DNA from: Zingiber officinale
Taxonomy: Eukaryota > Streptophyta > Magnoliopsida > Zingiberales > Zingiberaceae
Length of the DNA stretch: 64,000 nucleotides
Assembly: GCF_018446385.1 (NCBI RefSeq)
Contig: NC_055993.1
Coordinates: 43,893,645 to 43,957,644 of the forward strand
Reading direction: 5' to 3'
This document shows, one piece after another, positions 10,551 to 22,540 of this stretch. The position numbers and the translations under genes were made by a program. The notes below the pieces were generated by a model. The model had not been told where the DNA came from, did not search any database, and saw nothing but the letters and a program-made list of their open reading frames with translations. The stretch's first letter is position 1. Every line of letters begins with the position of its first letter.

Positions 10551-12564
10551 ATGGCGACGATCGAGATACTCACCCTCTTGGTACTCTCCTCCTACGCAGC
10601 CGCGTTAACCACCGACGGCCTGGCCCTTCTCGCTCTTAAATCGGCCGTCTCCGTCGATCCCACCGGCGCCCTCGCCGCCTGGCTCGACTTCGATGACACC
10701 CCCTGCTCCTGGACCGGAGTCACCTGCAGCCTCGGCCGAGTATCTGCCCTCGCCCTTCCTGACCGGGAGCTCGCTGGCTACCTCCCTTCCGAGCTCTCTC
10801 TCCTCTCTGAACTTCAGATCCTGTCCCTCCCTGGGAACCGCCTTTCTGGCCCCCTTCCTGCCGCTCTCGCCGTCTTCCGTGGGCTCACTGATCTCGACCT
10901 GTCGCGAAACAACCTCTCTGGCGCTATCCCTACCGAGATCGGCCAGTTGACCTCCCTTGCCCACCTCGACCTCTCCTCCAACCTCCTCGCGGGGCCCCTT
11001 CCATCGTCCATTGCCGCCCTTCCGCATCTTTCAGGCGTGTTAAATCTCTCCTACAATCATCTCTCGGGCCCGATTCCACTTGCTTTTGGCAACATTCCAG
11101 TAGATGTGAGCCTCGACCTCCGCCAGAACAACTTTTCCGGCGAAATCCCACAGGTCGCTCCTCTCTTGAGCCAGGGCCCCACGGCCTTCTCCGGGAACCC
11201 TGACCTCTGCGGTTTTCCACTGAAGAACCCCTGTCCTGCTGCTAAGCAGGATCCTAAGATTCCCCAACCCAACCCTAGCCTCAATATGAACCCGAGTGAT
11301 GGAACCTTACGTCCTGTAGCATCGGAGAAGCAGAAAAGTCCTGTTGGTACTGTCGCAATCCTCGCCGTCGTCCTCCTTATCGCTCTCATCGCAATGTTTG
11401 TCCTGCAGTGGCAGCTCCGAAAGCGTCGCTCCGCTGGGCCATGCAAAGAGTCTAGTCACGAAAAGAGTTCCTCTCCTGGTTTCAGCACCACTATCACTGG
11501 TGGCTCGGTGACCGGTGAACGGCGTGAGGGGCACGCGTCGGAAGTGTACGCTGCTGTCGACGAGGGGTTCGGATTGGAGCTGGAGGAGCTACTCCGGGCG
11601 TCAGCGTACGTGGTGGGAAAGAGCCGGAGCGGGATCGTGTACAAGGTGGTCGTGGGGCGTGAGGGCTCTGCCGTCGCAGTGCGCCGCCTCAGTGAAAATG
11701 ATGATGGTGATGGCTCCAGCGGGGGAGATGAATGGAGGCGACGTCGTGCGTTCGAGACGGAGGCAATCGCTATTGGCCGGGCCAAGCATCCCAACGTGGT
11801 TCGCCTCCTTGCTTACTACTACGCTCCTGACGAGCGCCTCCTCATCTATGAGTACATTCCCAATGTCTCCCTCCATGCAGCTCTACACGGTAACCTCACT
11901 GCCCTCCGCACCGCATTTAGATAATTAATCTGCCCGTCGACGGCGCTTAATGTTTAGTGAACACGCAGGTGGACCCTTAAATCCGACGACTCCGCCGCTT
12001 CCATGGGCGGCGAGGCTCAGCATACTCCAAGGGGCAGCTCAGGGCTTAGCTTATCTGCACGAATTTAATCCCCGCAAGCACGCCCACGGAAGCATCGCAT
12101 CGTCAAAAATTCTCCTTGATGACGATTTGCGGCCGCACATCTCTGGATTCGGCCTCGCTCGGCTCGTCGCAGCTGGCTCGCAGGACAAGATGCCCCATTC
12201 GTCCAAAAATGTGGCGTCGCCCAGGGCGGCGGTAGGATACACGCCTCCGGAGATGCGGGATTCGACGGGCGCGTCCACATGGACTCAGAAGGGAGATGTG
12301 CACGCTTTCGGCGTGGTGGCGCTTGAGGTGGTTACGGGGCGTCCGGCGGATAGTGAGCTGGAAGGGTGGGTGCGGCAGGCTTTCAAGGAGGAGCGACCTC
12401 TGTCGGAGGTGGTGGACCCATCGCTGTTGCACGAGGTGCACGCCAAGCGGGAGGTGCTCGCCGTGTTCCATGTCGCGCTTGGGTGTACTGAGGCCGACTC
12501 CGAGCTGCGGCCCAGGATGCGGTCCGTAGCTGAAAACCTCGATCGAATTAGCGCATCTCGCTGA
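10551..12564 (+). CDS. Leucine-rich-repeat receptor-like (pseudo)kinase
   Basis: Two exons, 10551-11889 and 11969-12564, joined at a phase-1 GT-AG intron (codon G|GT), give 644 residues. An in-frame ATG at 10515 would add 12 residues; I prefer 10551 because a hydrophobic signal peptide (residues 1-18) follows directly. Next come an LRR N-terminal domain (20-62), about five LRRs (65-230), a proline/serine linker, a membrane span (265-287), a basic stop-transfer and a kinase domain from about 340. The layout matches the Arabidopsis At2g42290/At3g57830 group of plasma-membrane LRR-RLKs. Key catalytic positions are changed: the beta-3 Lys is Arg (AVRRL, about 377), HRD Asp is Ser (HGS, 486-488) and DFG is GFG (506-508). 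Some relatives also have GFG, so this is probably a signalling scaffold or co-receptor rather than an enzyme. Ligand and partner unknown. Confidence 0.92.
11890..11968 (+). other. Intron of LRR receptor-like kinase gene
   Basis: 79 bp, starting GTAACC and ending ACGCAG. Removing it restores the reading frame across LHAALHG|GPLNP, the usual motif of this family; unspliced, the frame ends at a TAG at 11922-11924. The position inside the kinase N-lobe/C-lobe hinge is where relatives commonly have an intron. Confidence 0.9.
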
Positions 12565-12583
12565 TCTGTTGGCCGGGAAACGG

Positions 12584-12589
12584 AATAAA
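12584..12589 (+). terminator. Possible polyadenylation signal of kinase gene
   Basis: AATAAA 20 bp after the stop codon. It is unusually close to the stop, so a later signal may be used instead. Confidence 0.35.
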
Positions 12590-13790
12590 ATTTTGTTGAG
12601 CAACTGATGGCAATCAATGTGATTGGCATGGTCCACTAGTCTTCGCAGCAATTATTAGCTTCTTTTGGTAAGTGTTTTTTTTAGTAGATTGGAGAGGAGT
12701 ACTCACTAGCTTCAGTGCTTGTCCATTTGTCTGATTCCAAATCACAACTCGTGAATTTATCTAGGACATGAATCCCTGAATATTAATAGGAATAGTTATG
12801 ATGATCCACATAATAGGAAGAGTTATGATGGTCCAATTCCTTAATCATTATAACTGCTTTTTCCACTCTAATAGCTAGTCATTTTTGATGCAATAGACTA
12901 ATGTGATGGTACTGTTACAATATATCAGATGCTCCTGTTTAGAGGGGCAGTTATCTTGAGATAACCATTTTAATTTAAATAGCTCTTGATTGATTAATTC
13001 CAAAGGTGATCATTCGGTTTCATAAAATTTGACCAATATTTAGATGATCGCGTCGTATTAGGGGTAAAAATTTTCTGCGGTGTGTCACAGTTACGGGAAA
13101 TCTTAGATCCCATTGAAATTAACTGTCTAGAAATATGTTGAATTAATTTAGTGTTTCATAGATTCAAATATACTCTAAAATTTGAAGAAAAGGATAAATG
13201 GGCTAGGACGTCTGCACATGGTCTGGATTGTTCTCGACCCAAATCGCTAGAAATTAGATTATGCCATGCTAAGATTAACTTGCGGTAGGAGTTCAAGCCT
13301 AGAAACACTTCCAAGCACGGTTCAGTCTAGAGCCGGGTATAACACAACTATTTGTGTGATTTGATTAAAAGACCTTTTAATTTAAACAATATCTACCTTA
13401 GTGGTAAATTTACTAAAATTTTAAAATATTCTTGTTGGTGTCCTTTCTCTTGCTCGAGTTCTTTCTTTCCAAAAGCAGCTAGGTTTGCTTTTTAACAATC
13501 CGAGATCCAATGGCATGAGAGACAAAGAATGTTAGGCTTGGTCGGCTCTACTGGCATGGCCAATCCGATGGCCAAATTAGTTAACTAGTAGAGGATGCAA
13601 AGGTTGCTCAAAATGTTAGAAGAAGAAGAAGAAAAAGTAAGTTTCGTGGAGAAGAGATGCCTCAGCACACGAGAAGAAAATTATACCTCCATCTTATCTT
13701 AGTGATTATATAACTGGTGGTAAAATATCTCCACGTAAGATGCCACATATTCCCTAGCTAGCCTTACAAATTCAGGTCGATTAGGTAATT
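12590..13790. other. Intergenic DNA, no gene seen
   Basis: Moderately AT-rich, with no ORF above background and no recognised element. A short near-duplication (taggaatagttatgatg / taggaagagttatgatg) lies at 12787-12831. Confidence 0.55.
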
Positions 13791-13935
13791 AGATCCAACA
13801 GTCGTTACAGACATCTCTGTTCATAAGGCATCATGTGTCTATCAGTTGACGATTAGGGGACCAGATCTGATAGCCGTTAAAAGCATCTCCATTCATAAAG
13901 ACGCCATGTCTCCATCAGTAGATGATTAGGGGACC
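13791..13935. repeat. Two tandem copies of a ~72-bp unit
   Basis: Each copy runs through CATCTC..TTCATAA, a CATCAGT..GATGATTAGGGGACC-like part and ends at GGGGACCA (near 13862 and 13935). Copies are about 80% alike by eye. Function unknown. Confidence 0.7.
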
Positions 13936-14067
13936 AAATCTGACTATTTACACACATCTCCACATAGGATGATGGGAATCATAAGTCGAGTACTTTGAGT
14001 GCTCATGTAGTTGGTCTGAAGATGATGCTTGGTACTCGGGATGATGATGACTCAAGAATCTAAAGTG

Positions 14068-14190
14068 CTCGAGGATACATATATGCATACGAACTTTGGG
14101 TGCTTGGATATAACGATTTGAAGTATTGAGAGATATTGTTGACTCGGGAATATATAGTACTCGGGATACATATATGCATACGAACTGTAG
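14068..14190. repeat. Direct repeat around GATACATATATGCATACGAA
   Basis: The 20-mer GATACATATATGCATACGAA occurs near 14073 and again near 14165, each followed by GGTGCTTG. The stretch between also repeats ACTCGGGA words. It abuts the broken end of the LINE. Confidence 0.7.
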
Positions 14191-15807
14191 GTGCTTGATA
14201 GAAACACTCCATTCTTCCACTCCTTAGTCAAAAGAAACAACAAAAGGAGAGAAATAGTGGTTATTGAAAAAGAAGATGGGGTGTCTACCACTAGTCCTCA
14301 AGAAGTTGCTCAGGCTTTTGTCAAGCACTATCGAGAGCAGCTAGGGACACAGGTGGTACGTGGCACTTTCTAGGTCGAGTGTATGCAGTTTGGGAGAGTT
14401 TTGATGACTGATCATCAAGCCAATTAGCAAGGATCCCAACTGCCGAAAAGGTCAAGAATGCTCTTTTCAGTATAGGAGACCTTAAGGCACCGGGCCCAAA
14501 TGGATACAACTGTAAATTTTTTTAAGCAGATATGAGATACAATAAAGGATGACTTCACCTCCGCTGTGCTAGAGTTCTTCACTACTAAACAACTCCTAAA
14601 ATCATGGAATCACATTATGATTGACTTAGTGCCAAGAATAGCTCATGCAAGGAAGGTGCAAAATTACAGACCCATTTCCTGTTGTACGATGTTTTACAAG
14701 GTGATCTCCAAACTCTTGGCTTGCAGACTGGCAGAGATCTTAGATCATCTCCTACATCCTACTCAGATTGCCTTTGTCAACGGTCGTATTATTACTGATA
14801 ACATCCACTTGGCATAGGAACTACTCAGGAACTACACCAGAAAATGAATCTCACCGAGATGTACTTTGAAAGTGGATTTGCAGAACGCCTTTGACTCAGT
14901 GCATTGGGTTTCTTGCATGATGTCTTAGTATCATTACAGTTCCTAGCCGTTTATATCACATGGATAAGAGAATGCACCACCACCGCCTCCGTCTCTGTAG
15001 TGATTAACGACATCATGCATGGGGTTTTTAGAGGTGGTAGAGGACTCAGACAAGGGGATCTTCTCTCCCCTTACCTTTTTGGACTGTGCATGGAGTGTCT
15101 ATCCCAATCACTAGCATGACGCACCATCAGGTTAGATTTCCACTTTCAGCCTTTGAGGATAGCACATTTGGTGTATGTAGATGATCTGTTATTGTTTTCC
15201 AGGAGGATGTCCCTTCGTTACACAGCTAGTTGAGTGCTTATCACAGTTTGCCCAGATGGCAGGTCTCACAACCAACTTAGCCAAGTCTAGCATTTACATG
15301 GCAGGGATAGACCCCCTCCCCCCACACGGGATCAATTACTCACTATCATAGGATTTCATATAGGGGAGATGCCCTTCAGATACCCGGGAATCCCCATAGC
15401 CTCCCAAAAGCTAAAAATCTCGAATTACAGCACACTCCTGGTTTCGCTTACCTACAGGATCAGTTGGCCGAAGCCACATTATCCTATGCCTGGAAAGCTC
15501 AACTCATATCATCAGTCCTACAGGGAGTGGAGTGCTACTAGATGTCAATTCTACCTCTACCCCAGGGAGTTATAGACTGCATCTACGGTATATACAGATC
15601 CTTCATGTGGACGACCAGGAGGCTCCCATTGTATGGTCAGAGTTAGTGAGGCCCAAGCAGGAAGGTGGTCTTGGCTTGAGAGATCTACGTGCATGGAACC
15701 TAGCGCTTCTGGCTAAGGTTCTATAGCGCGTATATGACAAGTAAGATACACTATAGATTTGCTAGGTACATCACACATACTTACAGCAAGTGGGGATATG
15801 GGGTTGG
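14191..15807 (+). pseudogene. LINE (L1-type) reverse transcriptase, 5' truncated
   Basis: Conceptual reading in several frames gives non-LTR retrotransposon ORF2: the pre-RT region (SPQEVAQAFVKHYREQLGT near 14300), KAPGP(N/D)GYN near 14490, NYRPIS near 14670, QIAFVNGR near 14770, LRQGD.LSPYLF near 15050 and the catalytic YVDD near 15175-15190. Further on, PLPQGV and GGLGLRDLRAWNLALLAKVL (about 15660-15720) mark the thumb and connection. The endonuclease domain is absent, a usual result of 5' truncation. Many stops and frameshifts. It continues at 17662 after an inserted LTR. Confidence 0.85.
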
Positions 15808-17661
15808 TGATAATGAGTATTTTGGTGCATTATTTTGGCTCTTATTCTTGACATTTTTACCTTCTCAGATGCTTAATTTTATGGTTATATTATATTTTGT
15901 GAGAAGAATATATTTTGGACTTAATTATAAATTTTCTACAAAATGTGAAATTTAGTTTCATATTTTTATGTGCTTTTGTAGGAAATTCAAAGAGCCATAG
16001 ATTAGGGTCGAGCTGGATCAAATTTGACCTGATTTGGAGGTCAAACGGAGGAGATCAAGCTGAATCAGTGTAAACCGTTGATCCAGATCAGGAGAAATCT
16101 TGCCCCTTTAGCCATATCATGTGATCCAGCCTTCCATCCTGATTTAAAGCGATCTGGATCGTCCATAGAGATCATTCTTATCTAAAGAAGTAGAGCTCCA
16201 ATTCAAACCCAATCCAAAAGCCCAACTCATCCAATTTGAAGCTCAATTTGAACTCTACTCTTAATGAAACGGATCTAAGCTCTAATGGATACCCTTTCCT
16301 TAACCCAAATCCGATCCACTAAGAAAACCTTACCTTCATGCGACGGCATAGTGCAGGTTGATCTCTATTTCACGTTCCTCTTCTCGCACGGGCTAGGGCT
16401 CGTGAAGCTTCCCTAGCGCACCTCGCCCTCTTCTTCCTTCCTTCTCTCCGACCTGTGGCCCGTCTCCTTATCTTCACCGTCGCCGGTCAGCCCTCTACAG
16501 TCCATCCATCTCTTCTTGATTCTAGTGGCGACGGCAGAAGTACACTCGAAAGGCGGTAGCAAGCTTCAGCATCGACCATCTTCACCTCGCCGGAGAGGGT
16601 TTTTTTCTAGCAAGACATTCACCTTCCGACAGTGTCTTCCGACTAGGGTTCAGGCGCCAGATTCCAGAGGAGCGATGGTTCTTCCATTTCACAGCAGTTC
16701 GTCTTCATCTCCGACCAACTTCCAGCGAAGGGGTTCTTCGGTGGAAGATCTGTTCACCATCATCGTGTCGAAGTGTGTAGCAACCGACAGTGAGCTACTG
16801 TCCACCGACTTTTGGGGTTTGATCGCCAGGTCTTTCGTGTGACGGCGAAGGGTAGTCGTTGGTACTTGAAGTTGAGGGTGAAATGTGGTTGGATTAGTTT
16901 AGTTTTATTCAAGTTAATGTTTATTAATTTTTTCAATTTGCTTGTGTTGATGCTTTTGATTGAATGCTTGTATCAAACTTAATTCCCCATGTTTAAATTG
17001 CACATATTATGCTTAATTAGTTTCATGCACGTAACATGTTCGATCAATTGCTTCAACTAATAGTTAGGTTTATTTTGATGCATTTTAGTTTGGTTAATTC
17101 TTACTTTGTCTTGTTTTTTTTCAATTTTGTTAACATCTAGTTTTGATTGAATGCAATTAGATTAGGTTAGATTATACTTATTTAATACTTTAGGGTTCGT
17201 GAATTGCTTACTTTATTTCATGTTGTCTTTTATTTTATGCAATTATAGTTAGGTTAGACTTAACTTTTATTACTTGCATTGTCTTTCATTTACTAAATTA
17301 GGTTTTATTTAATGTTTTGTCATTTCATTCCTTAGTTTAATTGTGTTGATAGTTAATTCATAGCGTAGTGTGACAATGTGTTGTGGATTAAATATTCGCA
17401 CTTAGTTATATTTCATTCCAGCACTAGATTAGTTTCCTACTTGCTTTGTTTTCCATTTGTTAGATTTATAATCAAAATCCAAAACCCCCATTTCCATATT
17501 AAAAATCTCAAAAATAGAAATAACATACGATTCTAGATTACCATCCTATCGTTGCTTTCGTTGGCGGGCGACCCGAGTCATTTCTATGCTATATTAGCGT
17601 AGGAGAGGTTTGGTAATTCATTGTTTGATGCCCAATTCACGATAAAATTGAGTCATAATCA
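15808..17661 (+). repeat. Solo LTR of a Ty3/gypsy (Tat/Ogre-like) element in LINE
   Basis: 1854 bp starting TGATAATGAGTATTTTGG and ending GAGTCATAATCA. The flanking five bases are GTTGG (15803-15807) and ATTGG (17662-17666), a target duplication with one change. The LINE reading resumes on the far side, so this is an insertion. No internal element sequence is present, hence solo LTR. The ORF at 16516-16842 is in the transcribed LTR part and has no domain. Lineage is by resemblance of the start only. The plus orientation is likewise inferred from the start. Confidence 0.65.
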
Positions 17662-18692
17662 ATTGGCAGAGCAGGCATATAGACTCTCCACTAATTAAGC
17701 AGCTGGTACACATCAGAGATAGTATCCTTGTTGTAGTAGGTAGCCTAGAGGCAGCAGGGTAGAAACTCTCATCCTAGTTCAATGGTAGGAGGGGTGGGGG
17801 TGTTAGTAGAGCATATGACCATTTCAGAGATACCAAAGCTAGGACGACCTGGGCTGCCACCGTATGGCAGAAGGACATCCAGCCAAGACATGCCTTCACG
17901 GTGTGCCTTTTGGCGCATGAGAGGCTACCGGTGCGAGCTAGACAGGATTACATAGAGGACAGAGTCTGCGCCTTCTGTAGACATGATGAGGAGGCGCTAG
18001 ATCATGTCTTTTTCATATGCCATCCGATCCAACAGTTATGAGGACGTATCAAAGGATGGTTATAGATGTGTCCACAGATGGCCACCTACCGATGCATGTT
18101 GCGGATTTTTAGGCGATAGTACCAGGGGACCTCCACCTTGGTCAGGGCTAGCCGCCTTACCATGTCGGTGATGATACATCATGTATGGATGGCAAGGAGC
18201 TATAACATGTTTGAGGGGAAACGATTTGATGGAGAGCTGGTCTTCAGGAAGACACAAATATATGTCTTCAGGACACTTGGGGCACTAGCGGATCAGGCAC
18301 TCGAGCATCATCAATACTTCATTCACTTCATTCATTCATTCATATCATACATGCATACACGACCCCATCTGAGGGCATCCATCATAACATTCATATAGAT
18401 TAGCATAGAGAGACCATGAGAGCATACATTTGAGGACATAGTCACCGCACATGTTGATAGGATACCGACATACCTACCAGGGAGTAGTTAGACTCATACT
18501 GCATTTGCATCAGAGTTTTGAGAAGAGATATCCATCCTCCTGGCCACCTTGGCCAATTTTGGCATTAGACACTGAGCTCTGTTGGTCATGCACATACTTC
18601 AATTACACATATTGAATTAAGGCATACTCTAGCTGATAGTCTATCAAGCCAAAGTACCGCCTTGGTAAAAAAAAAGAGAAAAAAAAGAGAGA
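17662..18692 (+). pseudogene. LINE 3' part: zf-RVT domain and A-rich tail
   Basis: From about 17840 it reads WAATVWQKDIQPRHAFTVCL, then C-x2-C..H (VCAFCRHDEEALDHVFFIC near 17965-18020), the zinc-binding domain at the C terminus of plant L1 ORF2. Coding resemblance continues to about 18330. An A-rich stretch at 18668-18692, after ACCGCCTTGGT, is the likely 3' tail. Several stops. Completes the LINE begun at 14191. Confidence 0.8.
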
Positions 18693-19199
18693 GAGTTTGA
18701 GTACCTGATCAGGAGCTAGTAGTGTCTGAGACTACACATGTAGGACCACGGACATTGACACTTCACGACACTACCATGGTGGCGGATACCTCCTTTCGGA
18801 TACACCCATCGGTGGATTGCCTAGACACAGAGACACCCTCTAGTTCCAGGTTGGAGGGATACGTTGACGTCTACTGGAGCAGGACGCTGATGGGATATTG
18901 GACACTTGCAGGAGTACACGGATGCCATGGATAGAGCTCACAGATAGTACCACAGTCTGAGTGTGAGATGAGGAGAGCAGCGAGGTGGCACCACAACGGA
19001 TGGAGTCATGCAGTAGAGCGTGAGGACTGCATGTGGGTTACTTTATGACATGAGGATGTTGTATGTGAGGAGAGATCACAACGGGTAGATTTATGTAGTA
19101 GAGCATGAGGACTGTATGTGGGAAAACATGTAGGGGATGACAGTGATGTACAGGTGCATAGATCAATCTGCAGCAAATGACTAACGGTAAAGATATGTC
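18693..19199. other. No gene seen; low-grade internal repeats
   Basis: Contains loosely repeated words (ACAACGG.TGGA, AGTAGAGC.TGAGGACT.ATGTGGG near 18990-19120, period about 75 bp). No domain or element signature found. Confidence 0.5.
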
Positions 19200-19378
19200 A
19201 AAGCCGTTTATGGCTGGGACTTTGCCAAAAAGCCTAAAAAGGTGAATACGCTCACTATAAAGGCTTATCTAGCCCACAACAAACGACTTGCGATAAGAAC
19301 AATACCAAATTCGTTTATGGCTGGGACTTTATCAAAAAGTCCAAGAGGGTGCATAAATCCATCATAAAAACTTATTTA
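19200..19378. repeat. 107-bp tandem repeat, interrupted by a MITE
   Basis: GTTTATGGCTGGGACTTT starts at 19206 and 19313 (period 107). The second unit is broken after TTA at 19378 and resumes at 19846 (GTGTTCAACAAACGACTCACGATAAAGA), equivalent to 19277 onward. The first unit contains AAAAAGGTGAATACGCTCAC (19236-19255), which recurs inverted at 35763-35782. Confidence 0.8.
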
Positions 19379-19842
19379 GGCTCTGTTTACTTGTGGAAAG
19401 CAAAATTAAGGAAAAATTTTCACGGTGGAAAAATTTCCGCCGTTTACTTCATTAAAATTTTCCGAAGGAAAAGTAACGCAATCCATCAGCGGATAATTTT
19501 GGAGCCAAAATTGATCACCTCAAAATCGGACGGAAAGCAGCGGATGGAAAAAAAAATGACGCATGTACCCCTTTTGCATTCACAAAATTACACCATATAC
19601 AAAAAAAAAATAACGCATGTAGCCTTTTTAACTCACAAAATTACACTAAGTACCAAAAAAATGACACATGCACCTTTTTTTATTTACAAAATTACATCAT
19701 AAGTATTCACCTTTCTCTATCAAGGTAAATAAGTGTGCAAAGGAAAAGATTTCTTCACCCTTTCTTTTCTCTTCCTCCAAAGATAACTTTCTATCGTTGA
19801 TTCCTTTCCTTTCCTCATCCACACTCTAAAGTAAACATAATA
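19379..19842. mobile_element. Harbinger/Tourist-like MITE, 464 bp
   Basis: The insertion splits the 107-bp repeat; removing it rejoins the unit. It is flanked by TTA on both sides (19376-19378 and 19843-19845), the duplication typical of PIF/Harbinger. Ends are imperfect inverted repeats around TGTTTACTT..GTGGA / TCCACACTCTAAAGTAAACA. It has no coding capacity. Inside are three tandem copies of a ~55-bp unit (about 19550-19700) containing TGACGCATGTA and ACAAAATTACA. Confidence 0.65.
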
Positions 19843-19899
19843 TTAGTGTTCAACAAACGACTCACGATAAAGACGAGCCAAATTCATTAATAATTGGTC

Positions 19900-20707
19900 A
19901 TTTACTGAAGTTATGACACAAGATTGAGATAAAGTTGCTGCGTCTAATCAATACAGATTATCTCTTAAAGCTGCGTCTAATCATCTAATAAAGTTGCTGC
20001 ACTAAACGGATGCTTAAGACGAAAGAATTGACTTTTCAAAAACAACACTCCACATGCTAAAAGCAGACAATGGATGACTATTTAATCACCAGCCAATGCC
20101 TGTTTCAGAATTTTTTAAAAAAAAAACATCATAAAAAAATCTTAAATAGCAAAGATGATAGCATTTAATTCAAGGCTCATGAAAGGTCAAAAAAAATATT
20201 TTTGTTTTTTTACTTCCACGACAAGCAAATAACTAAAACTAGTTGCCACAGTTGAGCAAAAAGTTCGTCATCTGCAGATTCAGCACCAATTTCATGGAAA
20301 TCAATTTTTTCTGAATCACTGAATAAACATACCCCCGACTAAGATCGCCCCAACGCCCCCACCCATATCAGATCTATATGGCAATGGAGAGACATCAGGA
20401 TGAAAGAGGGCGAAGAATAAAGTCAATTCCTATCCTAACATACATAATTCAACCCCAGTCAAAGTAATAAAGCCTTTAAGAGGTAGTTGCAGAGTTCTCA
20501 ATTTGTCAGCAGAATTCTTGAATCGCAAGAAACATTTTGCTGCCGCTGCCGCAAGTGCTGCGCACGAACGGTAATCCTGCAGCAAAGGCAGTCTGAATTG
20601 CTTCATGGTTGTGCTTCCTTGAGAGTGGAATACTCTGTTTGTGTCAGTGATGTAAAAGGCCGGTGGTGGTCGGTCTTATCTTACAAGGCCAAGATATGGA
20701 ATAGTGG
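19900..20707. other. Intergenic / 3' flank of minus-strand gene
   Basis: No ORF with a recognisable domain. The part next to 20707 should contain the 3' untranslated region of the gene on the minus strand; I could not place a clear poly(A) signal. Confidence 0.5.
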
Positions 20708-21953
20708 TCAGTTTTCAGAGGCGAGCCATTCATCTATATACTTGTTTTCATCTGCAACACCATGATAACATGAAATTAGACTAACTGATTTCATTATCTA
20801 TTATCCTTGATAGCTTACCATTCCAAAGCTAAAGAACTTAATCGAGACAAGGTGACAAAATTAATCACTAATAGTTGTCTATATCACAGGTAGAAATAGT
20901 TATCCATTGATTTATTAGTATCATTCTAGTTTAAAAGAATCCAGTTAAACAGAAAAGTATTTTCTGATAGAGGCTTCTTAGTTCCTAAAGGCTAAAAACA
21001 TAGAGATGGAAAATTTGACAATTAATGCAACGTAAGAAAACGACAGTTGCAAGGAGAAAAAACTTAGAGCAACAAGAGTACAGAAAACGAATGGAAAAAC
21101 AAGAAAGGACGCTTATAGAAGCCGTAGATGACTATGGATTGCTTGAAGTAGGTTGCTCAATTAAAAATAATCATTGTGAAATATGGATAAATATCAACAA
21201 AAATCAAATCAAGCTGGAAAAAATATTAATTGAGTTATACATGAAACGATAGCAAATGCTCTTGTGCTGCTTCTTTTCAGCGATTTCACTAAAACAAGAT
21301 GACGCAATAGCAGACGCAGTTTTAGCACTCTTAACGTCATGAATCAAATAATGGAACATCATTGTAAAATTAAGAGATAACGAAGATTCAACGAAAATTG
21401 GAGTTGGAACGAGAAGACTGCTTACCGATAGTTTAAGGCACATGTAGCGGATGAAAAAGACAAATTTCAAGGAAAGTATAATTTTTGCCAGTTTACCAGG
21501 GGAAATATCGTCCAAGTGTTCAAGTGCTCCCAAGGCGCGAGTTTTGGAACTCTCCGCCTGCTCACAACGGCCACGGCAATAGCAACGGACCAGGACAGAA
21601 AAACTGTTCTCTACTTCACTACTACTTTGGAAATCAGGCGCATGAGGTTCCAACCAACCAATAGACCAATCGGAATCCTCAGTCTCGGACCCCGACATGC
21701 AGACACCATCAGATGGCACAAGGACGATATCGTACTCCTTGTCGATCCGCCGCTCCTCACGGCTCTGCCATTTCTTCTTAATTTTTCTGGAGTTCGACCT
21801 AACCCTCGGCCCATCAACTGGCGGGAACTTCAAGTTATCCAGCTCCCTAAATCCAGCCGGGAAGTCGGGAGATGAACTCAGGGATGAATTGGGGGATTTA
21901 TGATCTTTCCCACCCCAAATCCAGCAAGAGAAACGCGTAAAAGCCACAGCCAT
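20708..21953 (-). CDS. Conserved plant protein of unknown function (At5g25360-like)
   Basis: Two exons on the minus strand: 21953-21497 (457 nt) and 20751-20708 (44 nt), with a 745-bp GT-AG intron in phase 1; 166 residues. Start chosen at MAVAFTRF (21953), the usual N terminus of the family, not the upstream in-frame MSSFFTRE (21977). Visible blocks: MAVAFTRFSCWIWGGK (1-16), SSPDFPAGFRELDNLKFP, a basic KIKKKWQSREERRIDKEYD stretch, then VLVPSDG and SDWSIGWLEPHAPDF, and the conserved tail KYIDEWLAS before the stop. Only splicing gives this tail; read-through gives unrelated residues. No signal peptide, membrane span or catalytic motif is seen. From memory the match is to an uncharacterised Arabidopsis family; function unknown. 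Confidence 0.85.
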
Positions 21954-22540
21954 TTCCCTTGTAAAAAAACTCGACAAGCGTGTCTCACCACCAAAAACTC
22001 CGGTTGGATTCTACCAGGGCATAAAATTATCACAAAGCACAAAAATGTTTTGGAATCTTCAGTAAAGGGTCAGACCGAGACTAACAGCCCATACTCACAC
22101 AATACCATTTTATAGACAAATCAAAACCACTACTTTTGCAACGAAATTACAAGTTCCATAAGGAAAGAGCAACTAATCTCAGTTTTGCTCTCGAAAATCA
22201 TCCACGGTGCAAACGTCTTCCCAAACAATACCACCCAAAACAAGCATAACTACAAACTCATCAAGATATTCCCTCATATCACTTGAAAAGCTGTTAGCAA
22301 ATGAAATATCGTCCTATAAGAAAGAACCCCAAAAACTCCGAAACGGAGGCGTAAGAAAAAAAAAAACAGCTTTTACAAGCTGATCAATATTCACAAGAAA
22401 ATCAATGATCTGATACGAGTGACTTCGGTGGTCGGCGGCCAAACCGTCGACTCGAAACGGAGAGGCAGAGAGGCAAAAGGTTAAGAAGCGAGGCGAAGAG
22501 AAACAGGCACTGAAACAGGAATGCTCTTTTCCGTCCTGAG

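Noticed and set aside
10605..12651. Several antisense and alternate-frame ORFs overlapping the kinase gene
   Set aside because: They have no domain, follow GC-rich codon bias in shadow frames and vanish when the spliced kinase frame is accepted.
16516..16842. 108-residue ORF as a host gene
   Set aside because: It lies wholly within the solo LTR, in the region that is usually transcribed leader, and shows no known domain.
21025..21252. Plus-strand ORF of 75 residues with Lys/Glu-rich sequence
   Set aside because: It lies in the intron of the minus-strand gene, has no domain and is probably chance.
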